A DNA stretch of 64,000 nucleotides, from positions 1 through 64,000 of the forward strand of contig VOIU01000017.1 of assembly GCA_007896885.1 (NCBI GenBank), read 5' to 3'. The DNA is from Bacteroidaceae bacterium HV4-6-C5C. GTDB lineage: Bacteria; Bacteroidota; Bacteroidia; Bacteroidales; Bacteroidaceae. The notes beneath the pieces were generated by a model. That model made no database searches. It worked only from the letters and a program-made list of their open reading frames with translations, and had not been told where the DNA came from. The translations under genes were made by a program, and so were the position numbers. Below, piece by piece: positions 43,288 through 53,356 of the stretch. Each line of letters starts with the position of its first letter. Position 1 is the first letter of the stretch.

Positions 43288-44646
43288 TTATTTATTCAAC
43301 GTATATTTCAGATTCCATACATTCATGAGCAACTGAATTTCATGAAGTGATTTAACCTGTCTGGCCAGATTCTCGGAAGTTATTTCACGAAGCATATCGG
43401 TCACGGTCATCGTACCATTGGCTACTTTCGCTTCGGCAGCCTTGCGGATATTGCTACGTAAACGGATAATTTCATCATCATCCACCATTTGTTTCCGCAT
43501 CGACTGTATCGCATTGGTCTGCTGTGCCGATTGCAACGTGGTATTAAAGAGGAAGACATCACGATTACTTTCCAATTGGCGGAAACCGTTATCAATCAAC
43601 CGGCGATCGTTGCGCAGAGTATATAAGCTGCCAAAGTTCCATGATAAGCGGACACCGGCGACATAATACGGAGTAAATTCATTCTTCAGCATATTCAATC
43701 CCGGATTACCGTAAGCACCTTGTACGAACAAACCCAAATGAGGCATCAGGCGGGTGTTTAATGCAGTTCTTTGTACTTGCAGACTTTTACCTTGTGCATC
43801 AAACCAATTCAATTCGGGGCGATTGCTTTCTATGCCGGCATATTTTTTCCGTAGTAATAACGAGTCGGAATTGATGTTCCCTGTGGTAGATATGGAAAGA
43901 TCGGACTCACTTACAGATGTTGTTGCCGAAGAAAGTCGGGCTACCGAATCTTCAAAAGAAGGCTTCTGTAAGGTCGTTGCATCGGACAATCTCTCACCTA
44001 AGAACAAGGAAAGCATCTCCACATAAGCTTTTCGCGATGACTCCAACTCGACTCTTTTTTGTTTGGTATTCAGCAGTTCCACACTCACGGCATCCAGATC
44101 GGACTGATTGGCAATGCCATTTGCGATATAAGCGGAAACCTGTTTATGGCTTCGCTCCAAATCATCATGAAGCAACTGGTTCTGTGTCAGTTGTTCATCC
44201 AGCATCAATATACCGAAGAAAAGCTGATTGATGCGATCATTCAACGCATACATATCTACGTTAAGTTTCTCGCGTTCCACGTCAGACGAAGCTTTCAACT
44301 GTTGCTTTTTAGCGCGAATCTCGCCACCGTCCCAAATATCCTGCTTGACTTCCAACATCAATTGATACTGATCCTTGGACATTCCTTTTAAGTCGACTCC
44401 GGGTAACTTTACAGGCAGTTCGGTCACATCACTTTGATATGTGGCCTTACCCGATAGGGCAAATTGAGGCAAATGCCCTTTCGAAGCATTCGACAGATTA
44501 TATTCCGTCGACTTCTCTATCAATCCGTATTGACGTACTAATGGATAGTTCTCCTGAGCTTTTTTTCTGCATTGGTCTAAGGTAAGCTGAGCACTCATCA
44601 AAGAGGCCCAGATGCAGAAAGAGAAGAAGATAATAGTTCGTTTCAT
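43288..44646 (-). CDS. TolC-family outer membrane efflux protein
   Basis: 452 residues with signal peptide (MKRTIIFFSFCIWASLMSAQ). The two OEP repeats with long helices (about 25-210 and 290-450) and short strand segments (QFALSGKATYQSD, YYVAGVRLSWNFG) fit a trimeric channel-tunnel. First gene of the exporter operon, transcribed away from the AraC regulator. CAAAGATA at 44714-44721 gives a TATCTTTG box on its strand. Confidence 0.88.
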   Translation of the reverse strand: MKRTIIFFSFCIWASLMSAQLTLDQCRKKAQENYPLVRQYGLIEKSTEYNLSNASKGHLPQFALSGKATYQSDVTELPVKLPGVDLKGMSKDQYQLMLEVKQDIWDGGEIRAKKQQLKASSDVEREKLNVDMYALNDRINQLFFGILMLDEQLTQNQLLHDDLERSHKQVSAYIANGIANQSDLDAVSVELLNTKQKRVELESSRKAYVEMLSLFLGERLSDATTLQKPSFEDSVARLSSATTSVSESDLSISTTGNINSDSLLLRKKYAGIESNRPELNWFDAQGKSLQVQRTALNTRLMPHLGLFVQGAYGNPGLNMLKNEFTPYYVAGVRLSWNFGSLYTLRNDRRLIDNGFRQLESNRDVFLFNTTLQSAQQTNAIQSMRKQMVDDDEIIRLRSNIRKAAEAKVANGTMTVTDMLREITSENLARQVKSLHEIQLLMNVWNLKYTLNK

Positions 44647-44859
44647 ATTATGTATTTTTTGAATTCCATATCAATAAAGATCTATTCCCCAAAGGTGATC
44701 TTGAAAGATGTTGCAAAGATAGAGGGATAAGATATGCAACCAGGTTCCATTTGTTTGCAAATATGTTCGATTAGTTCGATTATGCAATAAGAAAAGCAAT
44801 AAAAAGATAAATTTCTTGTCTATTTTAAGTTTTTTCTCTGAATAGATCCTTTTTTTCCC

Positions 44860-44867
44860 TATGTTTG
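44860..44867 (+). promoter_or_regulatory. -7 promoter box of the araC-type gene
   Basis: TATGTTTG, with TCTG 19 bases upstream (three of four -33 matches), 25 bases before the ATG. Confidence 0.45.
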
Positions 44868-44891
44868 TCGAGCCAATAAAACAACTATAAG

Positions 44892-45782
44892 ATGGAAAAG
44901 AGCAAACCGCTTGAATTAGGACTCGATTTGTTGAAAAACTACGGTATTGTGGAGAATAATGAGTGCCGCTTTATTAGTCATGAGATAGGTGTGGTACTCA
45001 GCTTTGCCAACATGCAAAGCAAAATACTTAAAGTAGGGCAACCCTACCGCCTGAAAGAAGGGAGACTGCTCTATGTACTCAAAGGCACAGCACGTATTTT
45101 GATAAACCTCATTGAATATACCGTCTCCACGCATACTATTGTTGTACTCCCGCCAAATTCTATTGTCGAACTAATGGAAGTCAACGATAACTATGATTTT
45201 AGAGGAGTAGCTTTCACCAATGATTTCCTTCCTACCAATGAAAAAGAAAATCTGACGGACTCTTATCAGAAACAAGGCTTCACGCTTCATCTTACAGAAA
45301 AAGAGTGGAGACTCGAAGAAGCTTATTTCTCCATGCTATGGGCGGTAGTGAATGAAGTCCCTTTCCGCAGGGAAGTGGTGCAGCACACTCTTACCGCAAT
45401 GTTATTCAACCTTCGTTATTTGCAAGATAAAAACTACGGCAATGCTCCTAGCGGTTCTCTCCGTAACGAGGAGCTCTTCCGCCGGTTTATTAATCTGGTT
45501 AATGAAAATTGCAAAAAAGAACGGAATGTAAGCTTTTATGCAGACAAGCTTTGTCTGACTCCGAAATATTTGGGTACTATTATCCGGCAAATTACCCAGC
45601 AGACAGTCATGGACTGGATTGAACAAGCTGTCATCCTCGAAGCCAAAGTGTTATTGAAGCATAGTGATCTGCTTATTTACCAGATATCGGACGAACTGAA
45701 CTTCCCTAACCCTTCTTTCTTTAGCAAGTTCTTCAAGAGGCTGACGGGAATGACTCCTCTAGAGTATCAAAAGGCTGTTTAA
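44892..45782 (+). CDS. AraC-family transcriptional regulator
   Basis: 296 residues. N-terminal cupin-like ligand domain (about 30-130), C-terminal double helix-turn-helix from about 195 with VSFYADKLCLTPKYLGTIIRQ and the family end pattern IYQISDELNFPNPSFFSKFFKRLTGMTPLEYQ. Divergent from the tolC-led exporter operon over 245 bases, so it most likely controls that operon in response to an exported compound. The effector is unknown. Confidence 0.88.
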   Translation: MEKSKPLELGLDLLKNYGIVENNECRFISHEIGVVLSFANMQSKILKVGQPYRLKEGRLLYVLKGTARILINLIEYTVSTHTIVVLPPNSIVELMEVNDNYDFRGVAFTNDFLPTNEKENLTDSYQKQGFTLHLTEKEWRLEEAYFSMLWAVVNEVPFRREVVQHTLTAMLFNLRYLQDKNYGNAPSGSLRNEELFRRFINLVNENCKKERNVSFYADKLCLTPKYLGTIIRQITQQTVMDWIEQAVILEAKVLLKHSDLLIYQISDELNFPNPSFFSKFFKRLTGMTPLEYQKAV

Positions 45783-46412
45783 TGCTCCATTACCTAACTG
45801 ATGCAACAACTCGGGTAGCTCTTATTATCAATACGCAAGTATTCTTCATCAATGTGAAAGTATTCTCCGCTCATCTCATCCACATTGGCAATATTGTGTT
45901 CGCGTGCCTCTTCTTATCAATGCGCAATGCTGCTATTATTCCATTACTCACCTTGCCAATGGGATGCCAATGCGAAGGCACGACGGTGTCTTGCCTTGGG
46001 AAAGATAATTCCCATATAGGGGAACTGGAGTGCACATTAGGAGGAACGGCAATTCCCATATAAGGGAACGGGGGTGCACATTAGGAGGAACAACAATTCC
46101 CATATAAGGGAATGAGGCACAGACTTACTGATTTGCTGTACACTGACTATGCCTGGAAATGGTTCACACTTTATGATTTATACTTCCTGCTTCACTATAC
46201 AGAAACCGGAAAGCTTTCCTTGTTTGCTATACATCCCATGTACGTTCTTCCTGCTCTGCTTCACAGACCTTCCAGAGAGTTCCCGATTTGCTGTACACAG
46301 GAGTAATGTTTAATAGAGAGTTGAATACGGAAATCCTTATAGTTTCAAAGTAAATAATACGATTAAAATACCAGGCACTTTCTCCGCTCAACTTAAATGC
46401 AACAGTTCCTTT
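45783..46412. other. Repeat-rich gene-free region
   Basis: No credible gene. Near 45825-45870 a degenerate unit ATCAATnnGnAAGTATTCT occurs twice. GCCAATGCGAAGGCACG at about 45965 resembles a word at about 7025. The 44-base tandem repeat lies at 46007-46113. GATTTGCTGTACAC occurs near 46131 and again near 46285. Reading frames here are by-products of the repeats. Confidence 0.55.
46007..46113 (+). repeat. 44-base tandem repeat, about 2.4 copies
   Basis: Units begin at 46007, 46051 and 46095 with AATTCCCATATA; the first two are complete, the third is cut after about 19 bases. Each holds the near-palindrome TTCCCATATAAGGGAA and, in complete units, GTGCACATTAGGAGGAAC. Units differ at about five positions. 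Confidence 0.8.
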
Positions 46413-47318
46413 TTAGCGAAGCCAGATCATATCGCCTATCTCAGGAACATATTCTCCATCCTTCACATTCAACTTATAAAGGTTCTTCAGACGGATACCA
46501 AATTTCTGCGAAATGGAATGCATGGAATCACCGTCTCTCACCACATAGACAGTGTACTGATCGGACGCTTTTTTCTTTTTCTGCTTCAAATAGATAATAT
46601 CACCGTTTGTCAACGTATAATCGCGGTGCAAATCGTTATATTTCACCAGTTTGCGACTGCTGATATCAAACTCTTTACTCAAACTCTTGAAGGTATCCCC
46701 ATCACGTGCAATAATATATGCCAAACCATTTGCTATATATACCTGATGCTGATAAACCGGATCATTCTCATGTTTTCTGATTTGTTCCAATGCACCTTTA
46801 CGATCGTACTTATACAATTCATAGTCTTCAATAATGGTAATCAACCTGTTGGCATAAGACGGGTCAGTGGCATAGCCCGCCTGCTTCAATCCACGCGCCC
46901 ATCCTTTGTAATCGGTAACATCCAATTTGAAAAGAAAAGCATAACGTGCACCACGCTTCAAAAAAGTAGAATGATCATCATAAGAATCTTGCGGATTGCG
47001 GTAAGCGCGGAAACATTCCTGCGGAGCATCGTCATCATGACGTACCGAACGTCCATTCCAACTGCCTCCACACTTTATACCAAAGTGATTATTACTCTCA
47101 CGCGCCAACTGGCTATATCCCGCTCCACTCTCCAAAAGTCCCTGAGAGAGGGTGATACTAGCCGGTATTTTATGTTGCCTCATTTGCTCCACGGCAAGCG
47201 GAGCATAACGTTCAATGTACTCCACATAACGGGCATTGCGACGCTGCGCTACTGCTGCAACGGAACAAATCAACAATATGGCGATAATTGTGATACGTGA
47301 TATCTTGGTTTTATTCAT
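46413..47318 (-). CDS. Glucosaminidase (GH73) with two LysM domains
   Basis: 301 residues from MNKTKISRITIIAILLI, which begins a signal peptide ending at about AVAQ; the longer frame adds 17 unlikely residues. Residues 30-175 are a GH73 N-acetylglucosaminidase with catalytic Glu in SQGLLESGAGYSQLA and the motif NNHFGIKCGGSW. Two LysM modules follow (about 190-240 and 255-301), which bind peptidoglycan. A secreted cell-wall hydrolase, likely in cell separation or remodelling. Divergent from the deaminase gene. Confidence 0.9.
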   Translation of the reverse strand: MNKTKISRITIIAILLICSVAAVAQRRNARYVEYIERYAPLAVEQMRQHKIPASITLSQGLLESGAGYSQLARESNNHFGIKCGGSWNGRSVRHDDDAPQECFRAYRNPQDSYDDHSTFLKRGARYAFLFKLDVTDYKGWARGLKQAGYATDPSYANRLITIIEDYELYKYDRKGALEQIRKHENDPVYQHQVYIANGLAYIIARDGDTFKSLSKEFDISSRKLVKYNDLHRDYTLTNGDIIYLKQKKKKASDQYTVYVVRDGDSMHSISQKFGIRLKNLYKLNVKDGEYVPEIGDMIWLR

Positions 47319-47378
47319 GTCCTTAACAGTTGAGTTTACAAAATTCTTAAAAAGAATTGGAAATCGCAATCCCTTTCA

Positions 47379-47386
47379 TAACTTTG
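47379..47386 (+). promoter_or_regulatory. -7 promoter box of the cytidine deaminase gene
   Basis: TAACTTTG, with ATTG 19 bases upstream, 30 bases before the ATG at 47416. Confidence 0.5.
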
Positions 47387-47415
47387 TAACACAAAAATCC
47401 AAAAACTACCCATTT

Positions 47416-47895
47416 ATGAAGAATTTGTCGCTACAAATAGATATCAAAATATACGATTATAAAGAATTGGGCTCTTCGGACCGTGAGCTAATGGATGAAG
47501 CTATGGCTGCAACAAACCGGAGCTATGCCCCTTATTCTCATTTTTCAGTCGGAGCTGCCGCCAGACTTTCGAACGGTATCATTGTGAGCGGAACGAATCA
47601 GGAAAATGCAGCATATCCATCGGGTACTTGTGCCGAACGAACCACATTGTTTTATGCCAATTCGCAATATCCCGATCAAGCGGTAGAAACACTTGCCATT
47701 GCAGCACGCAATGAGCGTGGCTTTTTAAGCTCCCCCATTCCACCGTGCGGCGCTTGTCGCCAAGTAATGCTCGAAACGGAAAAGCGTTTCAAACACCCCA
47801 TGCGGATATTATTATACGGAGAAGAAGGCATATATGAAATAAAAGACATGAGCGCACTTTTACCACTGTCGTTCGATGCTTCGGCAATGGAATAA
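47416..47895 (+). CDS. cdd: Cytidine deaminase
   Basis: Deaminates cytidine and deoxycytidine in pyrimidine salvage. 159 residues from MKNLSLQIDIKIYDYKELG; this start follows the promoter box, while the longer frame would run through it. Zinc site: GTCAERTT (Cys, catalytic Glu) and PPCGACRQ (two Cys). Preceded by APYSHFSVGAAARLSNG, the substrate-binding strand. Somewhat longer than the common 130-residue tetrameric form due to an N-terminal extension. Cytoplasmic. Confidence 0.92.
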   Translation: MKNLSLQIDIKIYDYKELGSSDRELMDEAMAATNRSYAPYSHFSVGAAARLSNGIIVSGTNQENAAYPSGTCAERTTLFYANSQYPDQAVETLAIAARNERGFLSSPIPPCGACRQVMLETEKRFKHPMRILLYGEEGIYEIKDMSALLPLSFDASAME

Positions 47896-47955
47896 AGCTT
47901 GTGCAATCCATATTACACAGAGTACACTGGTTTTACGTGTTACATAACAAGAAAG

Positions 47956-47979
47956 AAGGCATCCCCAAAAGGATGCCTT
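47956..47979. terminator. Hairpin terminator shared by cdd and the GH31-GH3 unit
   Basis: AAGGCATCC (47956-47964) pairs with GGATGCCTT (47971-47979). On the minus strand CTTTCTT follows, so it should end the GH3 transcript; it lies 60 bases beyond the cdd stop. Confidence 0.65.
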
Positions 47980-48044
47980 ACTTGTGTTAAAACAGGACTT
48001 CAAGAAGTCCTCCCTGATAAAATTTAAACAACAAAACAATTTTA

Positions 48045-50480
48045 TTATAACGTAATCACCTTATGTAAAGGCAATTCCGCAGATGATGAACCAACCATAA
48101 TGTCGAAATCACCCGGTTCCACTACAAAACCGTGCTTGTTCACATCATAAAAAGAGAAAGCTTCTTCATCCAATTCAACGGTTACACGTTTTGTTTCACC
48201 GTGTTTCAGATATACTTTCTCGTAACCTTTCAATTCTTTTAACGGCTGAGGCACGGAAGCCTGAACGTCATGTACATAGATCTGAGCGACTTCAGAGCCG
48301 TCAACCTTACCTGTATTCTTAACGTCGAAGCTAACTTTCACCTTATTCTCGCCGGACTTTTCGAGCGACAGATTGCTATAGGAGAAAGTGGTATAGGACA
48401 GACCGAAACCAAAAGGAAATAATGGTTTCTTACCCGACTTGTCATAGCCACGATATCCAGTAAATACACCTTCGGAATACAATACACGGCGATGAGTTAC
48501 ATCCCGTTTATCATAATATGAATTGTATACAGGGTTATCTTCCCACTTTTCTTCTATGGAAATAGGCAACTTGCCACTTGGTGAGAGTTTACCGGTTAAG
48601 ATTTCGGCAATTGCTTTACCGCCTTCCTGACCCGGATACCAAGCCATTACGACAGCTTTTACTTTATCTATCCAAGGTTTGAATTTGATGCCACCACCTG
48701 CATTTACCACTACGACTACGTTATTGTGGAAAGAAGCAATCTCATCAATAAGCAATTCCTGCCATTGAGGTAATGCAAAAGTACGGTCGAAACCTTCAGA
48801 CTCAGTCATGCTATCAAATCCTAAACATAGAACAATGTTCTTTGCTTTAGATAAGTATGATTTCAAGAGTCCTTCATCCAAAGCGCTTGCGTGGAAACGA
48901 ATAGCAGCATCCATGGCATTGTCATAGTATTCTATTCTGAATGCATATTCCTTGCCGGCTTCCACTTTGAGCAGCGCATCTCTTGCGGTCAGGCCATGAT
49001 CTCCCCAATCTTCCAATAACAATTGATCGTTCACATAGAGCCTATAGCCATCATCCCCCTGCATCTGCAACTTTAACAGGCCATTCTTTTGAGGTTTATA
49101 GGTCGATGTCCATCTTGCTGAAAAATGATCTGCCGGTAACCCTTCCAAAGGAGCTTTATCTTTCCAGTCATGATCGATTTCATTTTCAGTCTGAACTACG
49201 GCAGGAGCACCTTCCAGTTTCTGGTTAGCGAAGTATTCAGCTTTGAATGGAGCAATTCCTTCTTTCATATCTCTCACCCACATGGCATCTTCCACCAGCT
49301 TAAGATCTTTCTTCTTATATACATCTTGCATACCTTGCCATACTGTGGCTGTTGAATATGGATCAACGAATCCACTTCCCCCACCTGTAGGGATACGGTT
49401 TGCATTCGGACCGATAAAAGCGGTAGCTCCCTGTAAAGGCAATATATGAGCATCGTTTTTCAATAAAACAACCCCTTCACGTGCCAGATCCAAAGCGGTT
49501 TGACGGGTAACGGGATTATCTTTAGGAATACTCTTATCAATAAGCTCTCTGTCGAGCATGCCGAAAGCAATCAAGGTCTGCAAAATATGCTGCACCTTCA
49601 GATCAATGGTAGCTTCCGAAACCAATCCGTTTTGAATAGCGGGCAAAAGGTTTTTCTCATTCATGTATGCTCCATCAGGCATCTCCAAATCAAGGCCACC
49701 ATTGGCAGCAGCCACACCTGAGTAAACAGAGCCCCAGTCGGACATCAAGATACCTTGAAAACCCCATTGATTACGAAGAACATCAATATTCATCCAACGG
49801 TTTTCCGAAGCATGTACGCCATTAAGCAGATTGTAGCTATTCATCACAGCGCCTACATGGGCTTGCTCAACAGCCTTGCGGAATGTGGCGAAATAGATTT
49901 CCTGTATTGTCCGTTCATCAGCATCGGAACTGGTATGGTGCCTGTCCCACTCCTGATCATTCATCGCAAAGTGTTTTATCGTAGAGATAACTCCTTGCGA
50001 CTGCATACCGATAACGTATTCCTTAGCCACCTCACTAGCCAGATAAGGATCTTCGCCGAAATACTCAAAGTTACGTCCGCACATAGGTGCACGATAAATG
50101 TTGACTCCGGGGCCGAGCATGATGCTGACTCCCCTAGCCTTTGCATCCATACCTATAGATGCTCCCAATCGGCGAACTAAATCTTTGTTCCAAGTTGCAG
50201 CGGATAAAATGCCCGCAGGATACATCGTACTTTTTGTATCATTGCGCACACCTTGTGGTCCATCTGCCATTCTTATTTCAGGAACACCCAGACGAGGGAT
50301 TGAGCGAATGTAGAAGCCGTGATATCCGGAGATATACATCAACTTCTCTTTCAGGGTCATTTGCGAAACGATGGCCTTAGCTCTTGCCTTGTCACTGTCT
50401 GAGACAGTGACAAGTTGAGCTTTTGCTACCGAGAAGTAGCATGTCATCAAAGTTAATAGAATAAAAGGTTTAATTTTCAT
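48045..50480 (-). CDS. Glycoside hydrolase family 3 with PA14 domain (beta-glucosidase-like)
   Basis: 811 residues with signal peptide. N-terminal TIM barrel with catalytic Asp in GILMSDWGSV (about residue 245), followed by the alpha/beta sandwich interrupted by a PA14 domain (about 410-560; FKAEYFANQKLEG to YRLYVNDQLLLEDWGDHG), and a C-terminal fibronectin-like domain. This order is common for beta-glucosidases and beta-xylosidases with extended specificity. It follows the GH31 gene by 18 bases in a unit of two and likely removes terminal beta-linked sugars in the periplasm. Confidence 0.9.
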   Translation of the reverse strand: MKIKPFILLTLMTCYFSVAKAQLVTVSDSDKARAKAIVSQMTLKEKLMYISGYHGFYIRSIPRLGVPEIRMADGPQGVRNDTKSTMYPAGILSAATWNKDLVRRLGASIGMDAKARGVSIMLGPGVNIYRAPMCGRNFEYFGEDPYLASEVAKEYVIGMQSQGVISTIKHFAMNDQEWDRHHTSSDADERTIQEIYFATFRKAVEQAHVGAVMNSYNLLNGVHASENRWMNIDVLRNQWGFQGILMSDWGSVYSGVAAANGGLDLEMPDGAYMNEKNLLPAIQNGLVSEATIDLKVQHILQTLIAFGMLDRELIDKSIPKDNPVTRQTALDLAREGVVLLKNDAHILPLQGATAFIGPNANRIPTGGGSGFVDPYSTATVWQGMQDVYKKKDLKLVEDAMWVRDMKEGIAPFKAEYFANQKLEGAPAVVQTENEIDHDWKDKAPLEGLPADHFSARWTSTYKPQKNGLLKLQMQGDDGYRLYVNDQLLLEDWGDHGLTARDALLKVEAGKEYAFRIEYYDNAMDAAIRFHASALDEGLLKSYLSKAKNIVLCLGFDSMTESEGFDRTFALPQWQELLIDEIASFHNNVVVVVNAGGGIKFKPWIDKVKAVVMAWYPGQEGGKAIAEILTGKLSPSGKLPISIEEKWEDNPVYNSYYDKRDVTHRRVLYSEGVFTGYRGYDKSGKKPLFPFGFGLSYTTFSYSNLSLEKSGENKVKVSFDVKNTGKVDGSEVAQIYVHDVQASVPQPLKELKGYEKVYLKHGETKRVTVELDEEAFSFYDVNKHGFVVEPGDFDIMVGSSSAELPLHKVITL

Positions 50481-50498
50481 TAGGTTTATAATTGAGTT

Positions 50499-53021
50499 CT
50501 ATCTCACATATTCCATAAACCAATCTGTCGTACCTTGATCGAGTTTTTGTCCTTTCAAGACTTCCGGCAAACGGGTATAATTATTGCGGAAACTTTCAAC
50601 GCGTTGTTTAAGTTCCTCGGGTTTATAAGTAATTGCACGTCCCGTAGATTCCATTGTACCCAATTCTTCAGTTAAAACAATTCCTGCCTGACGTTTCTTC
50701 AAAGCAAGTACGGCTTGTTGCATGTGACGTAACTGAGCGCTGAGTCCGTCGTTTACTACAGGAGCATCAACCGGATAAGTGATTACCACCGTCTTCTCTA
50801 CCGAACAATTTGTTTCAGGAACATCGATTGTCAATGCCAGTTCATTACCATCATAAGTGAAAGCAACCGGATTGCCATTTACCGTAACCTTTTCCGGTAC
50901 GGCAGATGCCATTACTCTTACTTTAAAATTACGGCTTGCAGGCATATCTTTATATTCACCTTTACGGGCACCGATCTTTATTGTTTGTACATTACCTGCT
51001 TTCTCGGAAGTCAATAAAGTTGTAGCATACTTAGTAGCATAATCCTTATCATTTCCGTTATCCTCATACATATTGAACGAGCTGCTTTGTCCCGGGAATA
51101 CGGTTACAATAACAGGTTCCTCATTGTTTTGAAGATTCTTTACTTCTTTATCATAGAAAGGAAGTACGGAACCCGCTTTTACATAGATAGGATATTCATC
51201 CAAACGGAATGTACGTTCAACGGTTTGTCCACCTTTCAACAGAGTACCGGTCTGCCATTCATACCAATCATTTCCGGCCGGAAGCCATACTTTCACCTTC
51301 GACTTACCATTCTCCATCGGAGCAGTGATAGGATATACCAACATATTATCCCCAAACATATACTCGTTCTTATTATCATAAGCCTCTTTATTCTCAGGGT
51401 AATCATAATACATCGGACGGCAAAGAGATAGAGCATCATCATACGTCTTACGAGCCATCGCATACACATAAGGAGCTATTTGGTAACGTTCCTGTATGGT
51501 ATTGCGTATAACTGTGAAATACTCATTATTAAACACCCAAGGTTCTTTATTCAAGTTGGAATTCTTTGTAGAGTGAGTACGCAAAATGGGACTTAATGCA
51601 CCGAATTGCAACCAACGCACATAGAGTTCCGGATCAATATGATTAGCCGCAGTATGACCACCGATATCATGGCTCCAATAACCGTAAAGCACATTAGATG
51701 CAGTAGAATTAAAATAAGGTTGAAAATCAAGCGAAGCCCATGAGATAAATGAGTCTCCGGAGAAACCGATCTGATAACGATGATTTCCTAAGCCACCCCA
51801 TCTATGATACAACAAAGGACGGGTCTCACCATTACGTTCCATATTGGAGAACAATACATAATTAATCCACCAAGTATTACTTAAATTAGTGTATTTCGCA
51901 TCATTCAGCCGTTGCTGCCAATCCAACCACCAGAAATCAATTCCTTTCTTTTCCATAGGACGGAGAATGGTATTCAACCATCCGCTCATAAATTGCTTGT
52001 TCGATCCTTCATAAGGAATGACTTTCGTTGTAGTAGTGTCAACTCCCATCCATTTAGCTAAAGCCGGATAATTATCTTCATAAGAAGCAACACCGTCAGC
52101 AGGATGAAGATTCAATGTCACCTGCAATTTATTCTTCTTCAAATAGCTAAGGAAGCCATCAGGATCGGGGAACAAACGACGGTTCCAAGTATATCCGGTC
52201 CAACCACCTTTACCCGGTTCGGTATAATGCCAATCCATATCGACAACTAATACATCCAGCGGGAGATCATAAGTATGGAAATTATCGACTAATGAACGAA
52301 GCTCATTGTCGGAATAGCTCCAGTAACGAGACCACCAATATCCGAAAGCATAACGGGGAGGCAATGGCACTTTACCCGAGAAAGAGGTGAAATCTTTAAG
52401 TGCGGACTTATAATTATGACCATAAGCCATGAAATACCAATCCTGTCCATTTGAAGTCTGACGCTCCGTCACCCATGGCCAGTCTGATTTATCGAATAAA
52501 TAACTGTTAGAATCATCGATCAGAGTCCATCCATCGGTAGAGAGTAAGCCATCCTCAATAGGCATTGGCTTTTTACTTCCCCAATGAATATTTCCATTAT
52601 ATTCGTCAAGAGTACGGTAAGTACCTTTTAAATTTCCGGTATTTGCAACTCCCGGTTTCCATGCAAAAGGTTTCACACCCTTAGCCGAAATAACGCTTAA
52701 GTTGGCATCAGTGAACTTACCACTGTTTTTCAAGTACTTCACAATCATCTTGGATGTTTGTACCTCAATGGCTTTTCCGCTGTTTTTCACCTTACAATTA
52801 ACAGGAGAAGTTTCTCTGTTCACCGCAATAAAAGAGGCATTATCTACAAACTTACCGCCGGGTTCCCACTCCAAACGGACAACCCCATCTGTTATCAATG
52901 TAATACGTACTTCTTTATCTTGGTAAACAATGTTGGATGCTTTTGTTTGCCCCTGAACATTACGGGCAAAAAGTAATAAGCATAACAAAGAAAAGAATTT
53001 AATAAAAGAGATTCGTTTCAT
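50499..53021 (-). CDS. Glycoside hydrolase family 31 (alpha-glucosidase/alpha-xylosidase type)
   Basis: 840 residues from MKRISFIKFFSLLCLLLFARNVQGQ, a signal peptide; the upstream Mets add 34 residues without a signal. N-terminal beta-sandwich, TIM barrel, C-terminal beta domains with a DUF5110-like part, and about 100 extra residues at the end. Nucleophile D367 in FWWLDWQQ and acid/base D423 in GFSGDSF. The WWLDWQQ form differs from the WxDMNE of common alpha-glucosidases, so substrate could be an alpha-xyloside, alpha-glucoside or alpha-galactoside-type linkage. Starts a unit with GH3 after the susCD terminator. Confidence 0.88.
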   Translation of the reverse strand: MKRISFIKFFSLLCLLLFARNVQGQTKASNIVYQDKEVRITLITDGVVRLEWEPGGKFVDNASFIAVNRETSPVNCKVKNSGKAIEVQTSKMIVKYLKNSGKFTDANLSVISAKGVKPFAWKPGVANTGNLKGTYRTLDEYNGNIHWGSKKPMPIEDGLLSTDGWTLIDDSNSYLFDKSDWPWVTERQTSNGQDWYFMAYGHNYKSALKDFTSFSGKVPLPPRYAFGYWWSRYWSYSDNELRSLVDNFHTYDLPLDVLVVDMDWHYTEPGKGGWTGYTWNRRLFPDPDGFLSYLKKNKLQVTLNLHPADGVASYEDNYPALAKWMGVDTTTTKVIPYEGSNKQFMSGWLNTILRPMEKKGIDFWWLDWQQRLNDAKYTNLSNTWWINYVLFSNMERNGETRPLLYHRWGGLGNHRYQIGFSGDSFISWASLDFQPYFNSTASNVLYGYWSHDIGGHTAANHIDPELYVRWLQFGALSPILRTHSTKNSNLNKEPWVFNNEYFTVIRNTIQERYQIAPYVYAMARKTYDDALSLCRPMYYDYPENKEAYDNKNEYMFGDNMLVYPITAPMENGKSKVKVWLPAGNDWYEWQTGTLLKGGQTVERTFRLDEYPIYVKAGSVLPFYDKEVKNLQNNEEPVIVTVFPGQSSSFNMYEDNGNDKDYATKYATTLLTSEKAGNVQTIKIGARKGEYKDMPASRNFKVRVMASAVPEKVTVNGNPVAFTYDGNELALTIDVPETNCSVEKTVVITYPVDAPVVNDGLSAQLRHMQQAVLALKKRQAGIVLTEELGTMESTGRAITYKPEELKQRVESFRNNYTRLPEVLKGQKLDQGTTDWFMEYVR

Positions 53022-53356
53022 ATAAAAATATTTATAATTAGGTATTCGTTTAAGTTTAATCAGACTGAGATAAAAAGAACATTTAGTGTCTATTTTGCTT
53101 ATTTCAAGATCCTTCATCATCAAGTATTAGATGATTTTGCTACAAAAAGTTAGACCCTGTAAAAATAATACTATTTTTTGTATATCACACTATTATAGTA
53201 GATGTTCCTATCTCAACTTTTTTCGATTGTATACAGCATAAAGATATTGTATTGATTCACATGCAACCATAAGTGTTAAGCGTGAAAAGAAAGAGACCGT
53301 GTCATACAGGCACGGTCCCCCAATATATAATAACCCTATACCTATTCTATTGTTAA
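53022..53356. other. Intergenic region between the two polysaccharide-locus units
   Basis: Holds the susCD-unit terminator and, towards GH31, AT-rich sequence that should contain a promoter; no exact consensus was found, as expected if it is activator-dependent. Confidence 0.45.
53284..53317 (-). terminator. Terminator of the susC-led unit
   Basis: GACCGTG (53295-53301) pairs with CACGGTC (53311-53317) around nine bases; on the minus strand TCTTTCTTTTC follows. Confidence 0.75.

Noticed and set aside
46007-46113. CRISPR array
   Set aside because: The units are directly adjacent without unique spacers and no cas genes are near; it is a plain tandem repeat.
46112-46306. 64-residue reading frame after the tandem repeat
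   Set aside because: Lies in repeat-derived sequence with recurring words, without a promoter or recognisable domain.
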